From: Anaerocolumna chitinilytica
GTDB lineage: Bacteria > Bacillota > Clostridia > Lachnospirales > Lachnospiraceae
Reading direction: 5' to 3'
Length of the DNA stretch: 64,000 nucleotides
NCBI RefSeq assembly: GCF_014218355.1
Contig: NZ_AP023368.1
Coordinates: 5,519,501-5,583,500 of the forward strand
Made by a program: the position numbers and the translations under genes
In this document: positions 1 through 8,830 of the stretch, piece by piece
How the letters are laid out: each line of letters begins with the position of its first letter
Position numbering within the stretch: position 1 is the stretch's first letter
Notes under the pieces: model-generated
The model's input: the letters and a program-made list of their open reading frames with translations, nothing else
Databases searched by the model: none
What the model was told of the DNA's origin: nothing

Positions 1-81
1 AATAAGAGAAATAATTTATAAAATTTTATGTTACGTAAATGAGAATATAGTATTAGTCAGCTTTTGTCAAGCATTTTTTTA

Positions 82-110
82 TTGACATCTTTCGGTGTTT
101 TTTCTATACT
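82..110 (+). promoter_or_regulatory. Sigma-A promoter of the HD-GYP gene
   Basis: TTGACA at 82-87 and TATACT at 105-110 are separated by exactly 17 bp, close to the vegetative consensus. Transcription would start near 117, leaving a leader of about 77 nt before the GTG start at 194. The leader contains a small GATG/CATC hairpin but I recognise no riboswitch in it. Confidence 0.7.
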
Positions 111-193
111 TAAGCTATATATTGGTATTGACAGATGCCTTAACATCTGCAGCCATATGCGCCGGATAAAGACGCGGATAGGAGCGTATTAGT

Positions 194-1270
194 GTGAGTA
201 AACAAAGAATATCCATAAGGCAGGCAAAGCCCGGTTTAGTAGTAGCAGATGATGTCTATAATTCAAACAATCAATTGGTAATATCCAAAGGAGTAGAATT
301 AACTGACCGTATAATTACAAGATTGAAATTTAATTCTGTTAGCGAATTCAATATTGTCCTTGACACAGATGAACCACAAGTACCGGTGAAAGAATCAAGT
401 TATTCTGAAAAAGTTCGCCAAAGTGCTGAGTTCAAGGAATTTCATTCCGAATTCACCAAAAAAGTGGATTCTTTTAAGAATCAATTAAACAAATTGACAG
501 ACAAGAATGAACCTATCGATGTGGATAATCTTCTAGCGCATACCTCCGACCTGATGCAAAAAAGCAGAAATGGATTACATGTATTTGATATGCTTCACTG
601 TATGCGTGAATATGATGATATAACCTATGTCCATTGTATGAATGTATCTCTATTGGCGACTGTATTCGGACAATGGCTTAAGCTTCCCAAAAGCGAACTG
701 GAAACTCTAGCACTGGCAGGCTTACTCCATGATATTGGTAAACTCTCCCTTCCCGGAGAATTAATCAACAAACAGGAAAAATTATCTCCCAGTGACTATG
801 TAGCAATAAAAACTCATACCATTCAAGGCTATAATGTTCTAAAGAATAAAGGCCTGGACCCCAGAATTGCAAATGTAGCCCTGATGCATCACGAAAGATG
901 TGACGGCAGCGGGTATCCCTATAGAACGAAAGGTGATCAGATTGAGCCTTTTGCCAAGATTATCGGAATCCTTGATGTATACGATGCTATGACTTCCTCC
1001 AGAGTGTACCGCCCTGCCCTTAGCCCTTTTGAAGCAATCTCGGTGTTTGAATCGGAAGGACTCCAGAAATACGATCCCACATACATACTGATCTTTTTGG
1101 AAAAGATAGTACAGGCCTATGTTGGTAACCGTGTTCGTTTAAGTAACGGCAGAGAAGGAGAAATTCGTCTGATTAATCAGCATGCCCTGTCAAAGCCTGT
1201 GATTCAGCTTGATTCAAGCTTTGTTGATTTATCAAAAGAAAGAGATCTGACTGTGGAAGCCATCTTATAA
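194..1270 (+). CDS. HD-GYP domain phosphohydrolase (358 aa)
   Basis: Probable cyclic-di-nucleotide phosphodiesterase of the HD-GYP class, a soluble metal-dependent hydrolase. The N-terminal 60 residues (RISIRQAKPGLVVADDV) resemble the small domain that precedes many HD-GYP modules. The catalytic signatures are visible: LLHDIGKLSLP around residue 178 gives the metal-binding HD pair, and HHERCDGSGYP around residue 231 gives the HHExxDGxGYP element that names the family. There is no GGDEF, response-regulator or membrane segment, so the input signal is unknown. The start is GTG; AGGAG at 179-183 is the ribosome binding site. The gene is monocistronic, with its own sigma-A promoter and a convergent terminator shared with murA. 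Substrate (c-di-GMP or another cyclic dinucleotide) is inferred from the family only. Confidence 0.88.
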   Translation: MSKQRISIRQAKPGLVVADDVYNSNNQLVISKGVELTDRIITRLKFNSVSEFNIVLDTDEPQVPVKESSYSEKVRQSAEFKEFHSEFTKKVDSFKNQLNKLTDKNEPIDVDNLLAHTSDLMQKSRNGLHVFDMLHCMREYDDITYVHCMNVSLLATVFGQWLKLPKSELETLALAGLLHDIGKLSLPGELINKQEKLSPSDYVAIKTHTIQGYNVLKNKGLDPRIANVALMHHERCDGSGYPYRTKGDQIEPFAKIIGILDVYDAMTSSRVYRPALSPFEAISVFESEGLQKYDPTYILIFLEKIVQAYVGNRVRLSNGREGEIRLINQHALSKPVIQLDSSFVDLSKERDLTVEAIL

Positions 1271-1388
1271 TAGGTTGCAGTGACCCATTTATAGCCATTT
1301 TATAACCTGTTGCATTTATCATATATATGTATAACACAATTCATATATAGTTCTATAATAATATGTCGTGAATGTAAATAAAACATAT

Positions 1389-1467
1389 AAAAGCCGGTAA
1401 AATGAATTGTCCTATAAGTTAGATATTCATATCCTACTTATAGAGCAGTTCATATTGCCGGCTTTTT
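1389..1467. terminator. Long bidirectional terminator between HD-GYP gene and murA
   Basis: An interrupted inverted repeat of about 79 nt: AAAAGCCGG at 1389-1397 pairs with CCGGCTTTT at 1458-1466, with further pairing inward (AATGAA/TTCAT and CCTATAAGT/ACTTATAG). The A-tract on one side and T-tract on the other would serve both convergent genes. It is larger than a minimal intrinsic terminator. Confidence 0.75.
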
Positions 1468-1483
1468 CTCTATCATTATCTGA

Positions 1484-2785
1484 TTAGCTTACCTTAAGTT
1501 TAAACTTCTGGATAGCCTTTTCGTCTTCCTCATCTACTTTGGCCATAATAGCGCCTAGTCCCTGCATCTTTTTTTCAAAGTTCTCGTAGCCTCTTTCAAT
1601 ATATTCAACCTGTTCTACAAGAGTAAAGCCCGTAGCTGTAAGCCCTGCTATTACAAGGGCAGCTCCGGCTCTTAAGTCGGGTGCACTGACAATAGCTCCG
1701 GTAAGGTTCTTAACTCCTACAATAACCGCGGTATTCCCTTCCACCTTGATATTTGCTCCCATTCTGGAAAGCTCATCTACGTAGCGAAGTCGATTCTCAA
1801 ATAGTGTCTCGGTTACGATACTGGTTCCTTCGGAAGTAACAAGCACTGCTGCTATCTGTGGCTGCATATCTGTCGGAAACCCAGGATAAGGCAAAGTCTT
1901 GACATGGGTATGCCCAAGGGTTCCCTTTGCATTTACCCGAATGGCATCATCATATTCTTCTACCTGCACCCCGATTTCTATGAGTTTGGCAGTTAATGCT
2001 TCCAGATGCTTCGGTATAACATTTTTAATCAGAACATCTCCCCTGGTAGCTGCAGCCGCAAACATAAAGGTTCCGGCTTCAATCTGGTCGGGAATGATTG
2101 TATAATCTGTGCCGTTTAATTTTTCAACACCTTTAATACGGATAACGTCCGTTCCGGTACCTTTTATATTAGCACCCATACTGTTCAGGAAGTTCGCAAC
2201 ATCTACTACATGTGGCTCCTTCGCAGAGTTTTCTATAATGGTAACTCCTTCCGAAAGACAGGCTGCAAGCATGATATTGATGGTAGCTCCAACACTGGCG
2301 CAATCCAGATAAATATGATTTCCTTTTAAGGCATCGGCTTTAGCTTTTATCATTCCATGTTCAATTTTTACAACGGCTCCTAATGCTTCAAGACCTTTGA
2401 TGTGCTGATCTATCGGCCTGCTGCCGATATTACAGCCACCGGGTAATGCAACCTGAGCTTTTTTATACTTTCCTAAAAGTGCTCCTAAAAGATAATAAGA
2501 AGCCCTGATTTTACGTATAAAATCATAATCAATTCCGATTTCGGAATCAATGTATTTTCCATCTACCCTAACTGTATGCTCATCTATTCTTTCCACTTTC
2601 GCGCCGATTTCTTCAATGGCCTGTAAAAGTACATTAATATCACCGATATCCGGTAAATTGCCGATAACCACCGGTTCATCCGTCATAATAGCCGCACATA
2701 TGATTCCAAGTGCCGCATTTTTTGCGCCGCCAATAGTGACCTCTCCCTGTAAGGCCCTACCGCCTTTTATTATATATTGTTCCAT
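1484..2785 (-). CDS. murA: UDP-N-acetylglucosamine 1-carboxyvinyltransferase
   Basis: Catalyses the first committed step of peptidoglycan synthesis: transfer of enolpyruvate from PEP to UDP-GlcNAc in the cytoplasm, the fosfomycin target. The 433-residue length is normal. The loop LPGGCNIGSRPIDQH near residue 116 holds the catalytic Cys that fosfomycin alkylates, so the enzyme should be fosfomycin sensitive. The KNAALGI segment near the N-terminus and the FPTDMQPQ motif are typical of the EPSP-synthase fold. The ATG at 2785 is preferred because AGAGGTG lies just upstream; an in-frame GTG precedes it by one codon. Firmicutes often carry two paralogues (MurA and MurZ/MurAB) and I cannot tell which this is. 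The gene stands alone between two terminators. Confidence 0.95.
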   Translation of the reverse strand: MEQYIIKGGRALQGEVTIGGAKNAALGIICAAIMTDEPVVIGNLPDIGDINVLLQAIEEIGAKVERIDEHTVRVDGKYIDSEIGIDYDFIRKIRASYYLLGALLGKYKKAQVALPGGCNIGSRPIDQHIKGLEALGAVVKIEHGMIKAKADALKGNHIYLDCASVGATINIMLAACLSEGVTIIENSAKEPHVVDVANFLNSMGANIKGTGTDVIRIKGVEKLNGTDYTIIPDQIEAGTFMFAAAATRGDVLIKNVIPKHLEALTAKLIEIGVQVEEYDDAIRVNAKGTLGHTHVKTLPYPGFPTDMQPQIAAVLVTSEGTSIVTETLFENRLRYVDELSRMGANIKVEGNTAVIVGVKNLTGAIVSAPDLRAGAALVIAGLTATGFTLVEQVEYIERGYENFEKKMQGLGAIMAKVDEEDEKAIQKFKLKVS

Positions 2786-2822
2786 CACACACCTCTTATC
2801 AGCTTACTTCCACATAAAACTA

Positions 2823-2858
2823 AAACCTCTTTCCCTTATGCTATAAGCAAAGAGGTTT
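2823..2858 (-). terminator. Intrinsic terminator after the shikimate-kinase-like gene
   Basis: AAACCTCTTT and AAAGAGGTTT (2823-2832 and 2849-2858) form a 10-bp stem. On the minus strand the hairpin is followed by a T-rich run, so it should end the transcript of the upstream kinase gene before murA. Confidence 0.7.
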
Positions 2859-2984
2859 CATCATTTTGTTCTATATTAAATTCATTCATTTGTATTCATT
2901 CGAAAATAACTAAGCTCTCATAAACCTTCTTGATTATACCATAACATTAAGGTTTGTAAATAACTTTTCACATTTTCTGTAATC

Positions 2985-3500
2985 CTAGAGCGGCTTTTTG
3001 ATAAAGCTGCGGATTTCCTCCGCTATCTTCTCCATAAGCTCCTCTGTGTTTAACTGTTCCCCATTCACTGTAACATGTGCATATTTTTCATAAAGAGGAC
3101 ATCTCTCCTCATAAAGCATCTTAAGATCCTGTCCTTTTCTTAAGACGACCCCTCTTTGCTTTATATTCCCCAGACGATCGGTAATCGTATTCAGCGACAA
3201 TTTAATATAAACAACAATTCCGATATCACGAAGGTGCTCCATTGCTTCTTTTCCGTAAATAACACTTCCACCTGTGGCAATCACTGTATTTACAGTATCT
3301 ATTTTACTATTAATCTGATTTTCAATAGCCAGAAAACCATCTATTCCTCTTTTGTCAATGATATCCTTTAATAATTCACTTTCCTGCTCCTGAATTAATA
3401 GGTCGGAATCAAGAAATTGATATCCTAAGACCTTAGCAAGGATAACTCCAATGGTACTTTTACCGGCTGAAGGCATTCCAATTAAAACAACATTTTTCAT
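2985..3500 (-). CDS. Shikimate kinase family protein, divergent active site (171 aa)
   Basis: A P-loop kinase aligned along its whole length with shikimate kinase (AroK/AroL), the enzyme that phosphorylates the 3-hydroxyl of shikimate. Walker A is GMPSAGKST (residues 8-16), the acidic pair LDSD (Asp31, Asp33) is present, and the C-terminal ERCPLYEKYA keeps the Arg of the R-PLY motif. Two hallmark positions differ: the FRxxE element, whose Arg contacts the shikimate carboxylate (Arg58 in Mycobacterium AroK), reads FLAIE with Leu57, and the substrate GGG loop reads GGS. The lid RPLL segment is also altered (RGVVLRKG). It may therefore act on another substrate. The start at 3500 is chosen for the AAAGGA seven bases upstream. 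No other aro gene is nearby. Confidence 0.75.
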   Translation of the reverse strand: MKNVVLIGMPSAGKSTIGVILAKVLGYQFLDSDLLIQEQESELLKDIIDKRGIDGFLAIENQINSKIDTVNTVIATGGSVIYGKEAMEHLRDIGIVVYIKLSLNTITDRLGNIKQRGVVLRKGQDLKMLYEERCPLYEKYAHVTVNGEQLNTEELMEKIAEEIRSFIKKPL

Positions 3501-3599
3501 AGGCATGTCCTTTCGCACATAATGTAGTGATTATAACATCTTTATTACTCCTAGCCAAGCATTTTTTATTTTTTCCCGAATGGCAGGATTTCATCCTGC

Positions 3600-4160
3600 T
3601 TATTTTTTTACACTATATCCAAAGGTTCCCATAAGCTCACCAAGACCGTAGTATTCTCCATGGGAATACACCACAGGTTTAGCCTGGTTTAAGTCAAATT
3701 TACCTTTTTCATTCATATACCTGCTGTCTGCATGAACTCCCAGCACTTCCGCCAAAAACATATCATGGGAGCCAAGGGGAATAATCTCCTTTAATTTGCA
3801 TTCAATATTAACCGGAGCTTCTCCAATACAGGGAGCGTCCACATACACCCCTTTTACAGGAGTTAATTTCATCTCCTTGAACTTGTCTACATCCTTACCG
3901 GATTTGACACCGCAGTAATCAGCCGCCCGTACCAGACTTTCGTTTGTCAGATTTATGGTAAATTCACCACTATCTTTTATAATACCATAGGAATGCCTTA
4001 TTTTTCTAAGGGAAATATATACCATAGCCGGATTCGTACAAACCGTTCCCGTCCAGGCTACTGTAATTATATTATTCTTCCCGTCTCTTCCTTTGCAGCC
4101 TACCATAACAGCAGGCAGGGGATAGAGCATATTCCCGGGTTTCCAAAATTCCTTGTTCAT
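3600..4160 (-). CDS. Flavin reductase family protein (FMN-binding split barrel, 186 aa)
   Basis: Member of the flavin reductase-like (DIM6/NTAB) family, which binds FMN in a split-barrel fold and transfers electrons from NAD(P)H to flavin or to a partner protein. The family signature is clear: PAVMVGCKGRDGKNNIIT at residues 18-35, followed by AWTGTVCTNPAMVYISLR and SGEFTINLTN. In anaerobic clostridia such proteins are often flavoredoxin-like electron carriers; the true partner is not shown by the neighbours. It precedes the shikimate-kinase-like gene by 99 bp on the same strand but an operon is not established. Confidence 0.85.
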   Translation of the reverse strand: MNKEFWKPGNMLYPLPAVMVGCKGRDGKNNIITVAWTGTVCTNPAMVYISLRKIRHSYGIIKDSGEFTINLTNESLVRAADYCGVKSGKDVDKFKEMKLTPVKGVYVDAPCIGEAPVNIECKLKEIIPLGSHDMFLAEVLGVHADSRYMNEKGKFDLNQAKPVVYSHGEYYGLGELMGTFGYSVKK

Positions 4161-4369
4161 ATTTAACTCCCATCTGCGTGCTATAGCACGCGTACAAAAT
4201 CTGGGTGAGGAGACTTCCTTTTCCTCTTACTTCTTCTCTTATTCCTCGAATTTCGACACTATCATTTTTATACATTCTATTGTATAATAATTTTATGAAA
4301 CTATATTTTACTTAAAAGTAAATAACGCACATACCGCTAACCATACAATATTGTTAAGGAGGCATGAAA

Positions 4370-4717
4370 ATGGCTGACAATATAATCTTAATAGAATCCG
4401 TAACACAGAATGTTCAGGATAAGGTAAAGCAATCCCTTAAATTCCGCACCGGCAAATTTGTCTGGCGTGTTAAGTTTACTGCTCCTCTTGATCCTGCTAC
4501 TGTTAATAATAGAAATCTTTACGTAACTACTCTCAATCAATTGCCTTTAAAGACTTATATCCGTTATGACACTATTAATAAATACATAGAGATAGAGCCC
4601 TTAGAGCCTTATTCCCAAAATGAATCCTATATATTAACCATAACAAGAAACGTAAAATCAAAGGGCGGCAAGAATCTTAAGACTCCTGTTACCCTTCAGT
4701 TTAAAATTCAAGACTGA
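4370..4717 (+). CDS. Small Ig-like (Big_5/SbsA-type) domain protein (115 aa)
   Basis: The sequence resembles a single bacterial Ig-like domain of the Big_5 type: WRVKFTAPLDPATVNNRNLYV is the characteristic opening, followed by alternating beta-strands and a closing KTPVTLQFKI strand. Such domains normally sit in surface proteins, but this one has no signal peptide, no membrane segment and no second domain. The ATG at 4370 is chosen because AAGGAGG (4356-4362) is then seven bases away; the ATG at 4364 would be only one base from the site. It is monocistronic and convergent with the pyrophosphatase gene. Function is unknown; a cytoplasmic or spore-associated role would be guesswork. Confidence 0.7.
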   Translation: MADNIILIESVTQNVQDKVKQSLKFRTGKFVWRVKFTAPLDPATVNNRNLYVTTLNQLPLKTYIRYDTINKYIEIEPLEPYSQNESYILTITRNVKSKGGKNLKTPVTLQFKIQD

Positions 4718-4732
4718 TAAAAATTGCTTAAA

Positions 4733-4768
4733 CTGGCTTTACCAGAATTAGTTCTCCTGTAAAGCCAG
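4733..4768 (-). terminator. Convergent terminator overlapping the 3' end of the pyrophosphatase gene
   Basis: CTGGCTTTAC (4733-4742) pairs with GTAAAGCCAG (4759-4768). On the minus strand it is followed by TTTAAGCAATTTTTA. One arm lies inside the last codons of the pyrophosphatase gene. Confidence 0.6.
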
Positions 4769-6391
4769 CATCAGTGCAGGAATAACCTGTTTCTTTCTTG
4801 ATACCACATTCTCAAGGTGAAATGCTTTATCATTCTTATTAAAATGAAAGGTATTGATTAGCAGCTCCTTGGCCCCTGCTCCCTGGTACAAAAACTCAGT
4901 CGAGCCATCCATAATACTGGTCAGCATAAAGAATAGCATCTCAACACCGTGTTCATGGTAAGCTTTTTGCATATAAGGAACCAGAGACTCCTTTATTTTA
5001 TCCAGCTCTTCCCTGCTCATAGAGCTTATCTGCCCCACGCCAAAGGTAATATCTCCGGCGGTAAATTTCTTAAAATCCTGATAAAAAATCTCTTCCGGAC
5101 TCTTGTTGGTCAAATCACTGCCCGCAGCGAACATTCTTGTTGCATACTCTTCTGTCTTTATTCCCGCAATCACTGCCAGGTTTTCAGCTGCCTGTTTATC
5201 CATCTCCGTACAGGTGGGAGAACGATATACCAAGGTATCTGAAAGTATGGCGGAACATAATAGTCCTGCTATCTGAGGTTCTATCTCAATCTGATGTTCC
5301 TGATACATCTGATAAATAATCGTAGCCGTGCAGCCAAGGGGCTGATTTCTGAAAAATACCGGATTGATCGTTTCAAGACTGCCAAGCCTGTGATGGTCAA
5401 TAATTTCCAGTATTTCTGCGTCTTCCAGGCCGTCAACTGCCTGAGACTTCTCATTATGATCCACCAGAATAAGCTTCTTTCTTCTGGCTCCCAAAAGGTT
5501 ACGCCTGGAGATCATCCCATAGTAGTGACCGTCTTTATCCAAGATAGGAAAGTCCCGGTGCCTCTTCTGAGCCATAATTCCCTTTATATCCTCGATATAA
5601 TCTTCCTTTGTAAAATACAGAATATCTTTATCTGTCATAAAAAAGCGGATTGGTATACTCTGGTTAATCAATCTGGCTGCAGTAAAGGTATCATAAGGAG
5701 TTTTAATAATAATACAATTATTATTCTGAGCCATCTTTGTAATCGTCTTGGAAACACTGGCGCCATCACAAACAATAATACAACCCGCATTCATCTCGAT
5801 TGCACAGAGCTGGGATTCATAGCGGTTTCCCAGAATCACCACATCATCTTTTTCAATATAGTTTTCCATTAGATCCGGATTGGCTGCGGCTATTAAAACC
5901 TTTCCGTTATGAAAAGTTTCCTCTCCTGTACCTACAATCAGCTCCCCTTCCAGGGTTTCTACCAGGTTTCTGCAAGGTGTTGCAGCTTTTGTAAGTATCC
6001 GGTTATCGTATACATCCATATAGGATTTTGTAATATCCCCTACAGTAATAAGCCCTTCCAGGTGATCTTCTCCGTCTACAATTGGAAGTGTAACCACATT
6101 ACTCTCTCTCATATAGGACCAGGCTTCCTTTAAGGATATCCCATTCTTCACGCCTTTTGTTCTGCGGACTTCAATATCCTTCACCTGTGTACGGACATCC
6201 GGCAGGTAACTTGGCGCACTGACCTTAAAGGCTTCTAGTACAAATTTCGTTTCAGAGTTGATATGCCCTGCCCTCTTTGCTACGTAATCTTCTCCCGTCA
6301 GCTTTTGCTTCAGGTGTGCATATGCAATTGCTGAACAGATAGAGTCCGTATCCGGATTGACATGCCCGATTACAAATATCTGGTTTCCCAT
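4748..6391 (-). CDS. ppaC: Manganese-dependent inorganic pyrophosphatase with CBS and DRTGG domains
   Basis: Family II inorganic pyrophosphatase (DHH superfamily) of the nucleotide-regulated CBS type, 547 aa. The N-terminal motif GHVNPDTDSICSA starts the DHH domain, which is interrupted by a regulatory insert of roughly residues 66-305 made of CBS1, a DRTGG domain and CBS2, then resumes with LILVDHN (about residue 308) and the metal ligands IIDHH (about residue 330). The C-terminal DHHA2 domain carries substrate-binding residues. CBS-PPases of clostridia are inhibited by AMP/ADP and activated by ATP or Ap4A; that regulation is family knowledge. Hydrolysing PPi in a cell that also has a PPi-type phosphofructokinase in this window links the two genes metabolically. 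The gene stands alone. Confidence 0.93.
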   Translation of the reverse strand: MGNQIFVIGHVNPDTDSICSAIAYAHLKQKLTGEDYVAKRAGHINSETKFVLEAFKVSAPSYLPDVRTQVKDIEVRRTKGVKNGISLKEAWSYMRESNVVTLPIVDGEDHLEGLITVGDITKSYMDVYDNRILTKAATPCRNLVETLEGELIVGTGEETFHNGKVLIAAANPDLMENYIEKDDVVILGNRYESQLCAIEMNAGCIIVCDGASVSKTITKMAQNNNCIIIKTPYDTFTAARLINQSIPIRFFMTDKDILYFTKEDYIEDIKGIMAQKRHRDFPILDKDGHYYGMISRRNLLGARRKKLILVDHNEKSQAVDGLEDAEILEIIDHHRLGSLETINPVFFRNQPLGCTATIIYQMYQEHQIEIEPQIAGLLCSAILSDTLVYRSPTCTEMDKQAAENLAVIAGIKTEEYATRMFAAGSDLTNKSPEEIFYQDFKKFTAGDITFGVGQISSMSREELDKIKESLVPYMQKAYHEHGVEMLFFMLTSIMDGSTEFLYQGAGAKELLINTFHFNKNDKAFHLENVVSRKKQVIPALMLALQEN

Positions 6392-6466
6392 CCTACTATA
6401 ATTCCTCCGTCACATTTCCCAATTTATATTTTTTATATCCTATTATCTTTTCAATTCCTTACACTA

Positions 6467-8539
6467 TTATTTCTCGGCAGCTATTATATCCTCCTTGGTA
6501 ATATATAACAGGTCTTCTTCTGTGAGTTTTCCGCTGCTTAGTATGTCCCCTAACAGTGCCTTGTATCTTTCTCCTGCAGCTTTTTTTGCTCTAACTGCGA
6601 GTTTCATCGCTTTCCCATAGGCATCTGGGTCGTTTCCTGTGGTTGCTGACTCTATTGCATTGGTAATGGCCTCTTTTGCTTCACTTTTTAATATATAATT
6701 ATTGTTTTCCAGGTATCCTACGGCAAAGAGTACCAGTTGCTTTAAAGTATATGTAGTAAGACAAATTTCATAAGCAAAATACTCTTTTAACAAAGGATAT
6801 TCTTCTAAAAAGCGACTAATCTCCTCTTGGCTTCCTTCCAGAATAGCGAAGATGTTATCTCCCATGCCTCTGAAAAAAGAATATAAACCTTTCGCTGCCT
6901 CTGCCTGAATCTCACCCGGGTTCTCTATGATAAGGGAGCAGCCATTCAGTTTCTCTTTCTGTTTTCGTATGTCCACTTTATTTAGATTCTCACCGGAAAT
7001 CTTTGCAATTCTATCAGACTTAATCCAGTTCAGATAAAATAAGCCTTTGCAGATCTTTAAAGCCAGAGAGGTCTTACCGCTCTGCTTTTCTCCGATAATG
7101 CACAAAAATCTGCTGTTAGAAGAATCTGAAAGTATTCCTTCCAGACTACGACGGAATTGTGTTTTAACTTTTTCTGATAATAGAAATCCGCCCAGTTCTT
7201 TCTGATAATCAAAGGATGCTTTTTCAAACAAGGTGAATATACTCTCTTCTGCTGCCTCTTCATTTATTTCTGTTTCTTTTGTTTCTTCCGTTTCTGCTAT
7301 TTCTTCTGTTATTTCTCTTGCTTCTGTTTCTTTTCTTGTTTCTATTTTTTCTTTTGCTTCTATCTCTTCTCTTGCTTCTATTTCTTTTATAACTTCTTTT
7401 ACTTCATTTTCTTTAGTTTCTGCCTTATCTTCCGATTCTGCTGTTTCTTCGGTTTCTGCTAATTCTGCCATTCCTTCTGTTGCTGATTTTCCTTCAGTTA
7501 CTTCCGTTTCTGCTATTTTTACCTTTCCTACGGTTACTCCCTTTTCTGCTGCTTCTCCATCTTCTTCGGTTTCTTCTTTTTCTGTTGTTTCTAATGCTTT
7601 ATTTATTGCTGCCATTTCCCGGACTTTTCCGTTTTCATAAAAAAAAGCATGGTTATATTCCACATGGTCATTCCCTGCTGTTTCTTCTGGTTCTGCCATT
7701 TTAGAATCTGTGCTCCTGAAATCTGCGGTTACAGCTTCCGGTATCTTGGATTCTGTTATCGCATTTCCTCTTTGCTGTGTATGCCTTTCTGGTACTGTCT
7801 TCGTTTCCTCTCCAGTTCCCTCAAGGGATTCTGCCCTTTCCTCTTCCGTCCCTGACAAATATTCATTTATCTGCTCTCTGATGTTTCGATAGTCCTTTGT
7901 CTTATCAAGTCCCAGCCTCTGGATTGTCTCGTTTCTATCTTTTGCCTTCAGGATGTGCACCGGGTCAATCTCACCAACATAATAAGCTTTTAGAAGCTTT
8001 GCCTTATCTACATAGATGCCCTCACCGAACCAGAGTATGATATCGGAACATTCACGGATACATTTATCTTTCATTCCTGCTTTGTGATAGAGTTTTGCAA
8101 GTTCATATGCCCAAACTTCAATATATTCGAATTCTTTTAGTTGTTCCAGTGAATCAATAAGAGTATCTGCTGGTTCTCCTTTCAGTTTATCAATATAGTA
8201 TCGAAAAATAAAACGGTAAGAATCATGAGGCGCAGCTTTCTGATACCGAAGCAGGTATTCCTCTGCCTGTTCCACATCTTTCTGCTTAATCGCCAGTTCT
8301 ACCATCTGGTAAATAACACGTCTGGTTTTGGATTTATCATATATACGGTTAAGAAGCTCCATCGCTTCGTCAAATCGTTCATTTTCTGTCAGCACATCTG
8401 CAAGTATACTTAAATCCGTCAGCGATTTTATCCTGTGCAAATCCATGGTGTCAAGGATTCGGACAGCTCTCTGGTATTGCCCTTCATCTGTTAACTTACG
8501 GATTTCTTCTATCTTTACTATATTATCATATCGTTCCAT
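6467..8539 (-). CDS. Unrecognised TPR / low-complexity / P-loop protein (690 aa)
   Basis: Three parts can be seen. Residues 1-200 are helical with repeated paired helices such as SLTDLSILADVLTENERFDEAMELL, typical of tetratricopeptide-like repeats. Residues about 314-436 are almost only Glu, Thr, Ala and Lys in imperfect ETEETAE-like repeats, a charged flexible linker. Residues about 440-690 form a P-loop domain: Walker A GEKQSGKTSLA near residue 482, a Walker-B-like CSLIIENPGEI, and the end is helical as in AAA+ lids. There is no signal peptide or membrane segment. A scaffold-coupled ATPase is the most that can be inferred. It lies between the pyrophosphatase and a cyclic-nucleotide-binding-like protein, each transcribed separately. 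The repeats make a hydrophobic open frame on the other strand, which is a shadow. Confidence 0.7.
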   Translation of the reverse strand: MERYDNIVKIEEIRKLTDEGQYQRAVRILDTMDLHRIKSLTDLSILADVLTENERFDEAMELLNRIYDKSKTRRVIYQMVELAIKQKDVEQAEEYLLRYQKAAPHDSYRFIFRYYIDKLKGEPADTLIDSLEQLKEFEYIEVWAYELAKLYHKAGMKDKCIRECSDIILWFGEGIYVDKAKLLKAYYVGEIDPVHILKAKDRNETIQRLGLDKTKDYRNIREQINEYLSGTEEERAESLEGTGEETKTVPERHTQQRGNAITESKIPEAVTADFRSTDSKMAEPEETAGNDHVEYNHAFFYENGKVREMAAINKALETTEKEETEEDGEAAEKGVTVGKVKIAETEVTEGKSATEGMAELAETEETAESEDKAETKENEVKEVIKEIEAREEIEAKEKIETRKETEAREITEEIAETEETKETEINEEAAEESIFTLFEKASFDYQKELGGFLLSEKVKTQFRRSLEGILSDSSNSRFLCIIGEKQSGKTSLALKICKGLFYLNWIKSDRIAKISGENLNKVDIRKQKEKLNGCSLIIENPGEIQAEAAKGLYSFFRGMGDNIFAILEGSQEEISRFLEEYPLLKEYFAYEICLTTYTLKQLVLFAVGYLENNNYILKSEAKEAITNAIESATTGNDPDAYGKAMKLAVRAKKAAGERYKALLGDILSSGKLTEEDLLYITKEDIIAAEK

Positions 8540-8742
8540 AGCAGCCTCCTTTTCGTCACCAATATTGCAAATATTTGCTTTATTTCATCTATCTTACCAT
8601 TTTCACTGTATTTATACAAGTTCTTTCCCGGCTCTTTCAATCGCAAATCAAATGGTAAATACATGTAACTATTTTTCCGGAAAACCCTTTTAGTAATCTT
8701 TCCGACTGTCAGGAGCTATTGATATCAGGCACGCAAAAAAGG

Positions 8743-8775
8743 CCCTGTAATGCTACAGCAGCCTTTTTGTTAAAC
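8743..8775 (-). terminator. Intrinsic terminator after the cNMP-binding-like gene
   Basis: AAAAAGGC and GCCTTTTT flank a loop with inner CTGTA/TACAG pairing. On the minus strand it lies about 60 bp beyond the stop at 8831 and ends in a T-run. Confidence 0.75.
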
Positions 8776-8830
8776 GAATCTTAATTATTATTTATCAATG
8801 AGTACTATGAGAATATAAGCTTAAGCCCTC

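Noticed and set aside
111..193. Possible cyclic-di-GMP riboswitch before the HD-GYP gene
   Set aside because: The leader is only about 77 nt and lacks the GEMM-I or c-di-GMP-II conserved cores.
3575..3605. Hairpin GCAGGAT/ATCCTGC followed by TTATTTTTTT on plus
   Set aside because: It looks like a terminator on the plus strand, but no plus-strand gene ends there and the minus-strand side has no T-run; left uncalled.
4072..4275. 67-residue open frame overlapping the start of the flavin reductase gene
   Set aside because: Overlaps the conserved gene in another frame, has no ribosome binding site and no recognisable features.
7233..7704. Ser/Phe/Leu-rich open frames on the plus strand
   Set aside because: Antisense of the Glu/Thr low-complexity linker of the minus-strand gene.
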